DNA of 64,000 bases. It comes from Lentinus brumalis. Lineage: Eukaryota > Basidiomycota > Agaricomycetes > Polyporales > Polyporaceae. The notes under the pieces were generated by a model. The model did not search any database, was not told the origin of the DNA, and saw only the letters and a list, made by a program, of their open reading frames with translations. The position numbers were made by a program, and so were the translations under genes. This document shows positions 49,374-61,094 of this stretch, piece after piece; position 1 is the stretch's first letter, and each line of letters starts with the position of its first letter. Where the stretch lies: contig MARA01000011.1 in the NCBI GenBank assembly GCA_001792895.1, positions 1,240,001 through 1,304,000 of the forward strand, read 5' to 3'.

Positions 49374-52300
49374 TCAGTCAAGCTGATTCAAGCTCCCCCG
49401 GATATCGGCGATACGCTGCTCGATGTGGTCGAGCTGAGCGACGATCGCCCCGACCTCCTCCCTCAGGTCGCCGCCAACAGCACGGGGCGGCATCGGTGGA
49501 ACAGCACTCCCGCCCAACGCCCCCCTCGTCGCAAGCATCTCCTCCCAGAGACCGGTGACGATGCCCTGGACCCACTTCTCGCGCTCCTCCATCTTCTGCA
49601 TCTCCTTCCGTCTCCCGACCTCCTCGCGATTGCCCATGATCGCGAGCGTCCAGACGTTCGAGATGACGAGGAAGACGATGGCGAAGTAGAGGATCGTCGT
49701 CGTCGAGCTCTCGGTCCACGCGTCGCGGATGAGCTCGAGCGCGCCCTCGGTCGACTGCTGCGCGACCTTGAACGCGCCCTCGAACGTGTCGTACGCCCAC
49801 TGCAGTCCGCGCCGGTCGCGCTCGTGCTCGCGCGCCTTGCGTTGTTCCTCCTCGCTTTGCGCGCGGTGCGGCGTCACAGGCGTCTCGGGGGCGCGGCGGC
49901 TGCCTCGGCCTCCTCGACCGCGGCGACGTCGACGCCCTCGGGGACGAACTCGGCGCGGTTCGCGTGGATGTAGTCGCGCATGGCCTTCTCGAGGTCGACG
50001 TGGTACGTCTTCTGCCCGTCGAGGCACGACTTCTCGATGATACCTGTGGGGGGCGGTCGACTTCGTGGCTCCGAACTAGAAGATGTGCAGACTCACCTTT
50101 GATGAAGCTGCGTCCCGTCCACTCGACCTGCGTCGTGACCAGAACCTTGCTCGAGAGGCTGCTCGCCCAGGTGATACATGTCCGCGTCTTGACCGAAAAC
50201 ACGCTTCCGCTCGGGACCTCGGGCGTGCGCGTCGTGGTGAGCATGCTCACGTAGTTGTCAAAATCGAGCGTGATCGTCTCGTCGCGGAGCTCGCAGCGGG
50301 TCTGCTTCGGGCCAATGCTCCCGTTGAGAGGCTTGATGTACGTCATGTTGCGCGAGAGCAGCCTGGGTTCCTCCGTCGGGGTCCAGTCTGATATCTGAAT
50401 GTCTACACCCTGTCGTCAGCGCGCACCGCGCAAAGAGGAGACAGAGACGGGGCACGCACCGAGGAGCTTCTGGTTCTCCCGCATAAAGTCCTTCATGAAC
50501 CCGCTCGTGAACATCAGGTTGTATATCATCTCCGGTGTCCCCGGGAAGACGGCCTCCATGGCCACCTCAGGATAGTGCAGGCCATTCTTGCCGCAATCGC
50601 ACTGGGTGACCTTGCTTTTGGCTGGTATTTTTTTCGCCCCAGCACCGTTCGGACCACCCTCCGCGACGCTGCCTTCGTCAAGTGAGCCCCGGGCGCTGAG
50701 GATTTGGGAGCCCATGATCGACTCTTCGGGGCGCGCGAGCCGCCAGACGTTGAAGAGGACGTCGAAGGTGGTGTCGCGCGAGAGGAAGGAGGTGAACGTG
50801 TACTTGGCTGTGCGCGTCGAGAGCTGGATCGCGTTTGGGATAACGAACGCCGTCATGCGTTTCTCAAGCGCGATCACCTCGTACATCGGGATCGAGAGCT
50901 GTGCAGCGACGGCAACATGACGTGGGAGGCGGGCGTCAGCGTCAGCAGAGGGGCAACAGAGGCGAGGCGCACGGCCGGGGACTTACATCGGTTATCCACC
51001 CAAAGATATTCGCGTGGAAGCACACGTGGTTCTCCGAGATGTACAGGCGGCCTTGAATGAGGATTTCGCGCTGCAGAGCGCACCCATAGTCTGCGAAGCG
51101 TCAGTCCGGTGATGCACCGTGGGGCCAGAGCGGCGTGCGCACCTTCGATGAGGTAGTCGCCCTCAGGCACGCTCGGGAACAGCTCGTGGAAGTCCTGGTT
51201 CCGCTTGTTGCTCGCGACGGCGAAGCCAGTAACAGGGATGTCGTCGGGGTCGAGGTCGAGATCGTCGCTCTCGTCGGAGCTGATGAGCGACTCGTCCTGG
51301 TCCTGCCCCGAGTGGAACGAGTCGCGGTCCGAGTAGTCGCTGGTGGGTAGGTGATGGAAGCACCGCGAGAGCGCGGCCCGTCGACCGAGCTGCGTCCGCG
51401 CGCAGAAGCGGCGGTGGTCTCGGCAGGGGCGGGGGAGATGGGGGGATGGTCATTCCTGGGTTGGCCATGGCGAGCCCGGAGGCTGCGAGGGCAGATGCAA
51501 GGCCGCCTGATGCACCGGTGCCTCTGCGCGAGGACGAAGGGCTGGAGCTCAACGTGGCCGAGCGTGCAGGTACAGGAGCGGAGGGGTTAGAGCCGCGCCG
51601 CCAAGGTCGCCGTTTCTTGCTGGCTGTGCTGCCCACGGACCGGATCGAAACTGCATCCGAGTTGTCTGGGACCTGCAAGGTCGCGCTGAAGGAGGGCGTC
51701 GTCGAGCTTGGGGGCAGCGTGCGGGAGATAGAGGGGATTTCTGGCGAGACGGAGCCGATGTACGTGGGCGACTCGACGAGGGCGGGCTCCTCGGACTGCT
51801 GGGCGGGGGCGAGGGCGGTTGCGGGGCGCGCGAGGACGCCTGCGAGGTCTGGGGAGAGTCGCGAGAGGGCAGCATGATACTCAGCTTGCTGCGAAGAGAC
51901 TTATTTGACGGTGCATGACGCAGCTCCTTCGGGGTCTGTAGGTGGGTGCCTTCTGCGACAGTCGCCGAGCGCGGGTGGTTGCCGCGGACGCTTCCCTGCT
52001 TGGAGCCCTGCTGCGACTTGCCGCTGGCGCTGCGGACGTTCTCCGAGGAGCGCGAGTGAGGTAGAGAGATGGAAGGAGCGGGAGGCATGTTAACGAATGT
52101 GGTGCTGGCTGGCGTGGGGGTGGGCAGCCCGTCGTCCGACATGCGGGCTGAAGTAGGCGTTTGCGATGCTGTAGGCGTAGGCGATACGGCGGGAAGCGAC
52201 TTTACGCGCCTGCGCGCGTCCTCGAGGCTCTCTTCGGTGGCGAGCTCGCGGGACGGCGGGTGTGCGGGAGAGGGATGGAGGGGGAAGCTGTTGCTGCTCA

Positions 52301-52577
52301 CGCTCGGCGAGGGTGGAATGACAGTAACGTTGGGGCCAGATCTGTCGCTGGCAGAGTCGTCGTCGAGCGTGTGCCGCGGCGGTGGGCGCAGTGCTCCGTT
52401 CCCATGACCGTTCCCGTTTGCATGTTTATCCAGGCTATTTTTCTGGGAGCTCGTCGAGCTGATGCTGATGGACGGGTGGCGACTGGACGGGGACTGGGGG
52501 GACGAGGGCGCGCTCGAGTTGCGCGAGTGGCTGCTGTTCGACGGCCTCACGAACTTGGACAGAAAGCTGGGGGCCAT
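49374..52577 (-). CDS. GRAM-VASt sterol-transfer protein (LAM/Aster family)
   Basis: Moves sterols between ER and plasma membrane at contact sites (LAM/Ltc and GRAMD1 family knowledge). Exons are 52577-51143, 51090-50987, 50898-50460, 50402-50097 and 50043-49374. About 470 disordered Ser/Pro residues precede a GRAM domain that opens at FHELFPSVPEGDYLIEDYGC and contains ISENHVCFHANIFGWITD. The VASt domain follows (FPGTPEMIYNLMFTSGFMKDF, then RDETITLDFDNYV and VLVTTQVEWTGRSFIKG). A single C-terminal membrane helix (TILYFAIVFLVISNVWTLAIM) and a short coiled coil end the protein. Four single bases appear to be missing: near 51871-51876, in the G run 51440-51445, near 51344-51346, and in the G run 49887-49891. 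With them the CDS is exactly 986 codons (985 residues). Confidence 0.85.
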
Positions 52578-54167
52578 CTCACCGTACACCCGATGTTTTT
52601 CTCTCTACTGAACGATGCCTCCTGCAAATCCTGCAATTATCCCAAGTCTCCTGGTGACCGGGTTCGGTTATGTGCGCGCTTGCGGCTTCGTGCGGAACTG
52701 GCTGCGTGCGGTGCGTTGCCGATGTGACGACTGGAGATCGATCTTGCGGCGAATCTGAGCAAGTCCGTGAGGTTAAAGCGCGAGTGCCGTGCAGGGAGAA
52801 GCAGCCAAGGGGTCCTGGGGTCGCCGTGGAAAGAGACAGCTTTTGTGTCTCGGTCTCGAGCCTGGTATCAGGTCATGATCATCGGAGTCCTCTCGGGCGT
52901 TCTCCTCCACCGTGGCCCCGCCCGCAGTAGCACGCGACCAATCGCGAACTCTCATCGCACGACGCTCGGATTTGCGTTACGCTCGCGCCCTCATGCGCGG
53001 TAGCATGGGACGTATGATCCCCGCGCACGAAGGGGCGTACTCAGACTGAGCGTCGAGGTGTCTCCTGAACGCCGCATTCGCGAAGATTGAGCGGGCGGCG
53101 TACGGGCGCGAGGCCGAAGACTACTGTACAACTCACCTCGACTCTGTTGACCTACATTCATCTCCATCGAAGAGTGAGTACGCTACAATGCATTTTACGA
53201 CGGAGGCCTGACAGGTACCCTGTCTGATACGTTTATACGACGGCGATCCCGACCCGGGTGGACGTGGGCGCGCAGCTAGTAGTACACTGGCATGATCGCA
53301 GCGGCACACGGTGCACCCACGCATGTAAATGGGCAACGGCCATCAGGGCTTGGCTTGTGGCAAAGCAGTTGAGAGGACATAGGATAGCCCACGGCCGGTG
53401 AAGTCCTTCTCCCCAGACTTGAGCTGCACATTCCGCCCCCTGGGGGCATGCACGACCGCAAATGACCATGCTTGCAATGACCTTCCAGAGAGAGACGTAC
53501 ACTCGCTAGAGCCCTCACTGATGAAGGTACGTCGTCCACAAGCACGCGCATTGACACAGCGACTGCCCGAAGACTTACCCGCCATTCTGCGGTCGCGTTG
53601 CGCTTGCGACTTCGACGCGTGACGTCACGCGATATCTTCCTATACCTTCTCGCAAGTCTTGTCGCGGATAAACGCATGCACGAACACCTCAAGGTAGGTC
53701 GACCCCCGAGCTTGGAGGTGTGTCAAACGACGTGCCTGTCTCCGGAAGAGGTCGACCGAGAAGATCATAGCAATCACGACGTACCCGTTACGTGCAGCCG
53801 TCAGACTTGAATGATCGTCGTCACCTCGCCGCCCGCAACTCATGAGCACAGGCTAAGGAGGATGATGAGTGGGGGTCCGCGCGCCCTGGCGCGAATGGAT
53901 TACATGAGGTCCTGGAGGTACAACAGAGGTGGAAATGCTACACACCCGGACGGGTGCCCGCATAACACAGTACAATACTTTTAGCAACATCAGCGAGAAC
54001 GAAAAGCGACGAACATAGAGCGCAAACGAGCGACGAGAGAAAAGTGTCAGTGGGCCAAGGGCAAGTGTCAATAGCGAGAACGAGGGACGAGGAGGGAGGA
54101 GCGCAGGACCCGGGGCGCAGGTGCAGGGACCATGGGCCATGTACAGGTAAGGGGACGGAACGAGGGC
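52578..54167. other. Intergenic, about 1.6 kb
   Basis: Contains the promoter of the sterol-transfer gene and the 3' flank of the pseudokinase gene. Only short overlapping frames without family resemblance. Confidence 0.45.
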
Positions 54168-55193
54168 TTAGTCGCGCATCTTGATGGGAAGGGGCTGCCC
54201 GTCGTAGAGCTCGCGCTCCTCGATCCACTCGAGGAGGTCTTCGCGCGTAAGCTCGGCATGCATACGCGCCAGATCGGGGTCCGCGCCTTTCGGCGCATGC
54301 GCCACGAGCGAGTCGGAGCCCTCCAGTGCCCACTGGATCGGGACCGGGGAGTTGAGGAACTCCACCGTGGCTGCGAGGGACAGCCATGAAGCCACGTCGA
54401 CGCCGAGAGGGAAGAAATCACACACCGGGGAGCCAGACTGCGGCGACGACGCACGCCCAGTAGACCTCTTCGCACGCGACGGCCTGGTTGTGCGGCTGGG
54501 GCTGGTAGAAGCAGATGTCGATGCCGAGGTGGCAGTGGTGGTCTTCGGCGCCGCCGAAGCCTACGAGCACGGGCGTGTTGTCCTTCCGGATGACGATACT
54601 GTGCTCACCGAAGTCGCTGTGGCGGACCCCGGCTTGGTGCACGGCGACGAGGGCGTCCATGACGCGTTTCCTGGGACAGCGTATATGCACATGATGCGCT
54701 CGTACGCGGGGAGACAGGCGCGGGAGACGAGCTGCGGGACTCACCTGAGGTCGATGCCCGAGATGTACAGCGACTGCTGCATGCGCTCCCCCTCGTGCGT
54801 CAGCACCAAGCACGCCGTCTCGCCATCCTCCGTTTCCCCTTCGAAGAGCCCAACGAACGTCGGGACGTAGCGGCCTTGGAGTGGTGCCAGCTTGCCCCGA
54901 TACAGGTTTGCCTCTTTCCGGAGCCGTTCTACGACTTGCGACCCGCAGCCGATCTTGCAGACGACCTCGCCTTGTCGGTGCCCGTCCACGGACAGCGTCC
55001 CCTGGTATACCCGCGCGCGGCCTTCATGGAGGAGGTGTGACACGTGGACCGAGTACTGTGCGCCGCCTTTTGAGCTGGACTCCGGCCGGACCCGTATGGC
55101 CTGGAGGGTGTCGACGTGCGTGAAGTCGACCGCGCCGTCGTCGTCGGGAAATGCCCCGGCGACGTTGGCGGGGGTTAGGAGGAGCAGGGCCAT
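54168..55193 (-). CDS. Kinase-like protein, probable pseudokinase
   Basis: Three exons (55193-54745, 54670-54426, 54370-54168) sum to 298 residues from ATG 55193; an in-frame ATG at 55376 would add 61. The N-lobe has a lysine in a VAIK-like position (GEVVCKIG) and a Leu/Glu-rich helix after it (VVERLRKEANLY). The catalytic loop reads HQAGVRHSDFGEHSIVI: the Asp is kept, but the metal-binding Asn position holds Ser. The DFG position reads VLVGFGGAED, so the Asp is replaced by Gly. Losing both metal ligands predicts weak or absent phosphotransfer. The family resembles fungal kinase-like (FunK/aminoglycoside-kinase-like) proteins. A short C-terminal helical region ends in KMRD. No membrane segment. 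Confidence 0.7.
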
Positions 55194-56120
55194 GGATGGC
55201 TCGCGGGGGGTATGGTGCCAGGTGGCGAGTGCCACGGCGGGCGGCGGTGAAGAGGTCAAATACTCGCGCTCCGTAGCAAACGATCGCGGACGTAAATAGT
55301 TCAGTAAAACGCGTGCACGTGATCGTGTCTCTTCCGGATTGACCCGGTCCATGCGCGCAAGCGGGAGTTGGGCCATCTTTTCGCAGGTTTCCAGGCTACC
55401 AACCGTGTACCGGTGACATACATGAAACGTTAGAGGATGGACGTTACGTATGGGGTTATTATGGTACGAGTTCGTTGAAATTTCCGTCATGCAAGAGTCC
55501 GAGACTGACTGGCATTACATGACAGGGAAGCTTGAGTGTACAGCTCTGACGCCAACAGCTAACGGTATCTGAGTAGTGGCAAGACTTAAGCAAGGGTGAA
55601 TCTTCCTTGCCGAATGACACAGCGATTTCGCCTCAAGGTACCTGCTTGACACGAGATGCATGGCTCCATGATTATCCCTGCGACCTTCGAAAGGCAGACA
55701 TGGCCGTACGGCGGCGTAACTCGAAGCCGCTCTACGCGCGCCGCCCGTTCTCATGACCACGCCGTCGACAGATGCAAGAGGACCCCGACAAAATGTTGAT
55801 CTCCTCTCCCGGAAATGCGGCCAGCACAGACGGCTCGAAATTGACCGTGAACGCCAACGATACGAGGTGACACCAGGTACACGAGCCCACGGATCCACGG
55901 GACCTACAGCGCAGTACGTCAATCGCTTCGACTCTCATGGAACAAGCTCGGGCTGAGTAACATACTTACTCAAAAGATGCTCAGGCCTCAGCCCGGTGAG
56001 AGCGCATCGTCCTGCGTGACCTTGGTTGTCTATATAATACCCCATCCATAGAGCGGTGAGAACTTGTCCCACGACACACACTCTACTCGACGAGACAAGC
56101 AGACACCCACCAAGTCCACA
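55194..56120. other. Divergent intergenic region
   Basis: About 930 bp between the divergent pseudokinase and dienelactone hydrolase genes. Contains the TATA box at 56031; nothing else recognisable. Confidence 0.5.
56031..56038 (+). promoter_or_regulatory. TATA box of dienelactone hydrolase
   Basis: TATATAAT lies 90 bp upstream of the ATG at 56121. Confidence 0.6.
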
Positions 56121-57275
56121 ATGTCCGCGACGCTTGCAGGTGCACCAGGCGACTGCTGCAGGAAGACCGTCCAGCACGAAGGAGAGGCCCGCGGGAAGGT
56201 CGAGACCATCGCGGGCGCTGAGACGTATGTCGCGCGTCCGGCGGATGGGAGCAACAAGAAAGTCATTTTGTTCTTCTCCGACGTCTATGGGGCACTTTAC
56301 ATCAACGCTGAGCTTATCATGGACTACTGGGCGGACAATGGTGCGACGCACGTACTTGGATAGCGCACTACTTAACTGTTTCTGACAGGCTACCTTGTGC
56401 TCGGCCTCGATTATTTCGAGGGAGACTCGATGCAAAAGCATCCCGACCGGGACCAGTTCGACTTCCCAGGGTGGGTCAAGGCGAAGCAGGAAAGAGCGGC
56501 AGTCCTCATCCCGCCTTGGGTCGAAGCAATCAAGAAGGACTACGGTGAGTGTGCCATCCATACAAGCGCAGTTCTGGGGCGACGCCCCTCACGGCGCTGC
56601 TTTTAGGAGGGGAAGAGACACAGTACTTCTGCGTAGGTAAGCTATACTGTGGTGTTTCCCTTACAGGCGGCGGGCCTGAGCTTACTGTACAGGATACTGC
56701 TTCGGAGCCCCGTACGTTATGGAGCACCTCAACACGGACTGGATACGTGCAGGTATACTTGCTGAGTTCATCCTGCAAGCGTGGTTTACTCGTTCTCAGC
56801 GTCGTGGAATAGGTGCTTTCGGACACCCTGCGTTCCTGAACGAGGACCATTTCCGGAATATCAAACGTACGTCTGACGGTGTGGACAGCGGCCGAAATGC
56901 TGAGACTCACCAATTGCCCGGCGTCTACAGAGCCGCTCCTGCTGTCTTGCAGCGGTATGGTGTCAAGTCCTCTTTGGCTGACAACTTGGCTGATAGAGGC
57001 TCCGGCCATTCGCAGAGATTGACCACACCTTCCCTGTCCAGTCCCGGCGCCGGGCGGAAGACATCCTGGTTGAGGGCAAGAAGACGTACTTCATTCAGGT
57101 CTTCGGCTCTGTCGCCCACGGTTTTGCGCTGCGTGGAGACCCGAAGGTCCCGATTGCTAGTAAGTTGTGTCCTGGGTAGACTAGAGTGTGACTGCTGATC
57201 ACCGGTGCAACAGGATGGTCGAAGGAAGAGAGCGCGCGGTCTATACTGAACTGGTTTACTCACTTCAGCGATTGA
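56121..57275 (+). CDS. Dienelactone hydrolase family protein
   Basis: An alpha/beta hydrolase related to carboxymethylenebutenolidase, which opens dienelactones in chlorocatechol-type aromatic breakdown; fungal members may act on other esters. Eight exons (56121-56340, 56389-56544, 56607-56636, 56693-56752, 56813-56866, 56931-56954, 57016-57159, 57214-57275) sum to exactly 250 codons. The Cys-Asp-His triad is visible: Cys in VGYCFGAP, Asp in EIDHTFP and His in VAHGF. No signal peptide, so cytosolic. Two alternative acceptors inside introns (near 56671 and 57003) must be skipped to rebuild the conserved blocks. The 24-30 nt exons are remarkable for so short a gene. Confidence 0.9.
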
Positions 57276-57685
57276 GCAGATTGTCGGGTGCCTCAGTGTA
57301 CTTAGATACTACGATCGAGTCCGACGTCGCAATGGATAGCCACTTACTTGGATACTGTACTTTATCGTGGCGGAGAAGAGTGTCGTAAACTTACACGGGC
57401 AGTCCTGGAAGCAACGATGTGCCCAGATGACGCCTCTGGACGAACGCGAGACTCGAGTCGATCGCGATCTGGGGCCACAGTGAATGACGTCACGCGCATC
57501 ATGCGAGGCTGCGCGCCAGCCGCGTTCTGTTCTGAATCGCCGCTGCACGCCCACCGCCGGACACTGTACATAATCTCTCTCACCGACTCCCATCTTCGTC
57601 CCAGCCCGCCTCCCGCCCTCGTCTCCGGACCAAACCTCCTTCACGAACTTCACGACTTGCACGCGTTCTACGCCACCTTCACGAT
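57276..57685. other. Intergenic, promoter of MARVEL-like gene
   Basis: 410 bp between two plus-strand genes. No further gene seen. Confidence 0.5.
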
Positions 57686-58477
57686 ATGGTTGACTTTGAC
57701 AAGCATGTGCGCCGCGGTCATCCCGGTGCGTAGCTGCGAGCGCATCCTCCTGAAGCGGTGGCCTGACGCTGCTCCTTCACATCCAGTGGTATTCTCCCTC
57801 ATCATATTCTTCAGCATCATCGAGGTGAGTGTCCGACCATGTCCAGCTGCGCGCATCTGGTCGCAGACACCAACGATCCAACTTGTGGCGCGCAGCTCGC
57901 AATATCTGCTTGGCTCGTGAGCAGGTTCAACCTCCGCCATGACTACCTCTCCCTCGCAGTGCGCGACCGCACGCGGTTCATACTCTTCGCCTGCTGTTGG
58001 ACGTTCTTCTTCGGGGTCCTCTACTTCGGCCTATTCCTCTACCGGCCCACCGGCGGAGTCTTCACCAGCGTGCTCAGCCATGCAGTCTTGTGAGTATCTC
58101 CTCCTTGTCTTGGCTCAGTATGATGACAATCTCGGAACAGCCTCCTCTTGACATGGATATTCTGGACGGCGGCTGCTGCTGCGATCACTGCTGCGCTAGG
58201 GGGAGGCCTGAACTGCAGGTATGTACATACTTCCGTTGTGCTTGACCGTCGAATGTCTCACAAGCGGCGCAGCCAACACTTCACGTACTGCGGCCAACTC
58301 AACGCGCTCGAAGCATTCGCTTGGATCATTTGGTATGTACCCTGGCACTTGCAGGGGAAATTCAAACTCACATTTGTCCGCAGGATCTTCGTGACCTTCG
58401 CTCTCCTCGTGGTCTTCTTCCGTGGCATCTCTGCATCGCGCCGTGGCGATGGGTTCCGCGGTGGGCTCATCGCGTAG
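57686..58477 (+). CDS. MARVEL-like four-helix membrane protein
   Basis: Six exons (57686-57725, 57787-57824, 57896-58089, 58141-58218, 58273-58332, 58384-58477) sum to 504 nt, 167 residues. The short N-terminus MVDFDKHVRRGHP leads into four hydrophobic segments: VVFSLIIFFSIIE, RFILFACCWTFFFGVLYFGL, VFLLLTWIFWTAAAAAIT and IFVTFALLVVFFRGI. A lumenal loop has GGGLNCS and YCGQLNALEAFAW, a pair of Cys-bearing blocks typical of fungal MARVEL-domain proteins. MARVEL proteins organise membrane subdomains; no enzymatic role is known. The start was chosen because only this ATG is in phase with the second exon; the longer upstream frame is not. Confidence 0.82.
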
Positions 58478-58791
58478 TGGCGAAAGCGCGAATTGTATTT
58501 ACTCATGATTATAGTTCCGTTCTGCATATTGAACCGTTCAGTATTCCCCACCTCGCAATATCTGTACTTTCACAGGGGACGTTGGAACACTTCATCATTC
58601 TGGACGATGACGTTGTTGTATCTCTAGTGCACATTAATCTGATTCACAAACGTACGACCGAGACGCATTGACGAGAGCATTCGTTCCGGGACATACATCA
58701 GCAGGACGCGAGAGCACCAGACGTCTGTACGTAGCCGAGTGCAAGTCATAAGAGGAGAGCAGATTCCACGAGAGTCCAGTGCACAGCCAAG
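58478..58791. other. Intergenic, converging 3' ends
   Basis: 314 bp between the MARVEL-like stop and the Swi5 stop; probable 3' untranslated sequence. Confidence 0.5.
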
Positions 58792-59292
58792 CTAGTCGTC
58801 GTCCGTCAAGCCGTAGTCCTGGTGGAGCTGCCTGATTGTCGTATGCCGGTAGGCCGCGAGCTGCCAGTGAGGGATGCGCAGGCGCATATAACCTAGTGTC
58901 TTGGTCACTGATGGCTGCACAGCGCACAGTACGCACCTTTCCTATAAGTATCTGTGCCGTCGGCCATGAGGATGACAGGACTACGGCCTAAGCAGCAACA
59001 TGGATGATGACGCACCTGAGCGGCATCTTTGGCCTCGTTGTATGCATGGAGAAGTTTGATATGCCGAGTCACAATTTGCTCTGCGTTCTCATCTTCGCTG
59101 GAGGCAGCGACGTAAGTATGGCACCGACTTTGGGCCACGGTCGAGACATACATACCCCAGCACGCTCTGGAGCTCGTCCACCTCCGCTTGAAGTGCCTGT
59201 ATGCGGGCTTGCTGCGCCTGTTGCAGTATGGAACGTGCAGTGGTTACGCAACAAAGTGAGACGCGTACCTTGGCCGAAGTCCGTGCGTGCAT
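58792..59292 (-). CDS. swi5: Swi5 recombination mediator
   Basis: Swi5 with partner Sfr1 (Mei5-Sae3 in budding yeast) stabilises Rad51/Dmc1 filaments during homologous recombination. Five exons (59292-59269, 59217-59156, 59097-59016, 58951-58937, 58860-58792) sum to 252 nt, 83 residues, the usual size. An N-terminal coiled coil (ARIQALQAEVDELQSVLG) is followed by the family core EQIVTRHIKLLHAYNEAKDAAQ, then ILIGKLAAYRHTTIRQLHQ and the end DYGLTDDD. The 15 nt exon encoding Ile-Leu-Ile-Gly-Lys is required for continuity. Automatic annotation would probably miss this gene because no single exon exceeds 28 codons. Confidence 0.9.
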
Positions 59293-60758
59293 GATGATGG
59301 TTGGAGGCAAGCCGACAGAGGAATAGTGGGCCCGCGACACGATGTTATGGGGGTACTTAAATGCCAACACGACACGATAAATACCGCTACAAATAGCTAC
59401 TAATAACGTTGCATTTACTCTACCTTCATGATTCACGAAGTGGCCCTTACAGGCGTCCTCCTCCTCGAAGCCATCTCCTCCAGGCTTTTCTCCAGTAGTA
59501 TTCTCGTCATTGCAGGCTCCCGGTTATATCGATACCAACATGTGTCCGTTGCAACGGCAAAGAGACGAAACCCGAGGCCGCCCACGAATCAGCGCGAATC
59601 TCGCTTCCACAAACGAGATCGCCGCATCCGCCCCCGTTGCACCTCGCCCGACAGACGAGGAGCCCCTGTCCAGCGTAAGTTCCCTTCCAAGTACATATGT
59701 TGTTCTGACGTGTTGTTATCATTAGCGTTCTGGAACGCGAGCGGCACCGGAGAAATACCGCTGAGCGGTGGGCGGTGGTCGCTCACAATTCAGTGAACCC
59801 ACTGGCAGGCCGCCCTGAGCACTGCATGTTCGAGGCATGTCATTGTCCAGATATCAGCGGCCAGCCTAACCGCTGCGCGCTCATGAGCTCATGGGCCATC
59901 CTTGTTCCAAGTACGTACGGAAGGGTGTTCATCCAATACGAGTCTTGGCATGAAAATAATGGTCGTATTGGTCAGGACGGACGCAGCAAGTCGGCAACAT
60001 CGATAGCTCCGAGTCTGCATAGCTCGGCTCAATGGCCCACAGAGGGCCACGAGTCAAGGTGTCGATGCGCACGGCCGAGGAACCCATCGGTATCGCGGAA
60101 GCCACGATGGCTGACTTAAGTCTCGAATGCTATATACCGGGACGCGTGGTACTTATTTCGGCAACAACTTCAATGCCACCTTGTGTGGTGAGCAGCAAGA
60201 CAACGTTACATCTCTACGGCTCCCTCCGGATGAACGTGCTTCTCTCGCAGGCGTTAAGGAGTAGTAAGGAATTGAGCGGTGAAGACAAGGGCGCGATCCG
60301 GAATGATGAGCAGGAATGGTCACGGTGAGCTCGGACTCCCTGGGCGGGGCGCCGCTGAACAAGAATTGAGTTCGTAACAAAGAGCTCTTTTGTCGGCCGC
60401 AAGAGAAGTATCACTACAACAACTATCGCTACGCAGAGACCGTACGTGGCGATGCGACGTTGTTCACGATTTGTGCGCGTTGTCCGAGACAGGTGGATGC
60501 GAGGGGCGGGGCACGGATCCGCGGATGGACTCGCACAATTGTCCATACCTCAAGAGACACTTCGGCTTCAGAGACAGATGACTGCGGGGGGCGCTGGTGA
60601 AAAGGTAGAAAAGGCGACCCAACTCGACCTCCAAGTCCTCATCCCCAACTCTCAACAACTATCGACAAGCTTTCCATCCGACTCTCAAAGTTGTAAGCCT
60701 CCTCGCTCCCTCCTGTCCTTTCCCCATTGCCCAAGGCACTAACTCTCTCGTTCATCAG
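59293..60758. other. Intergenic, about 1.5 kb
   Basis: Plus-strand frames near 59530-59820 could be two exons joined over an intron GTAAGT..TAG (59678-59726), giving a basic Arg-rich peptide, but no family is evident. A minus-strand frame at 60214-60546 has one hydrophobic segment (YGLCVAIVVVVILLL). I do not call either. Confidence 0.4.
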
Positions 60759-61094
60759 ATGAACGCTTTTGCCAACAACGAGCACGGTCACTACCAGGCC
60801 GCCGTGAACGCTGCCAGGGCGACTTACAACCAGTGGGCTGCGACCCAAAACGCTCAACAGCTGGCCAAGAACGTTCGCAGTCAAGTCGCGCAACTTTCAA
60901 TCCAAGCGTCCTCCTACGAAGCAAATTACAAGCGTACTCGCGATCCCAAGTGGGGACAGGCTTGTGAGCAGGCTTCCGCTCAACTTTATGCGTGGAGAGT
61001 CGTTCGGTGAGTTTGGTTGTTTAATATTTTGTTCTCGTCGTTCACCATCGTAATATTTACTAGTGATACATGTGGCCTCTTCACGCCTCGTTAA
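60759..61094 (+). CDS. Small Ala/Gln-rich helical protein, unknown function
   Basis: Either one exon (60759-61012, 83 residues) or two (60759-61006 and 61064-61094, intron GTGAGT..TAG), giving 92 residues ending in Phe-Thr-Pro-Arg. The protein is rich in Ala, Gln and Asn and should be mostly helical (NAARATYNQWAATQNAQQLA). No signal peptide or membrane segment is visible. The ATG directly follows a CAG acceptor-like site, with a GTAAGC donor near 60691, so a 5' untranslated intron is likely. The family is not recognised. Confidence 0.55.

Noticed and set aside
51141..52577. Sterol-transfer gene as two or more separate genes
   Set aside because: Supplying three single bases joins a continuous protein and closes the phase of the first intron exactly; no stop or start signals support a split.
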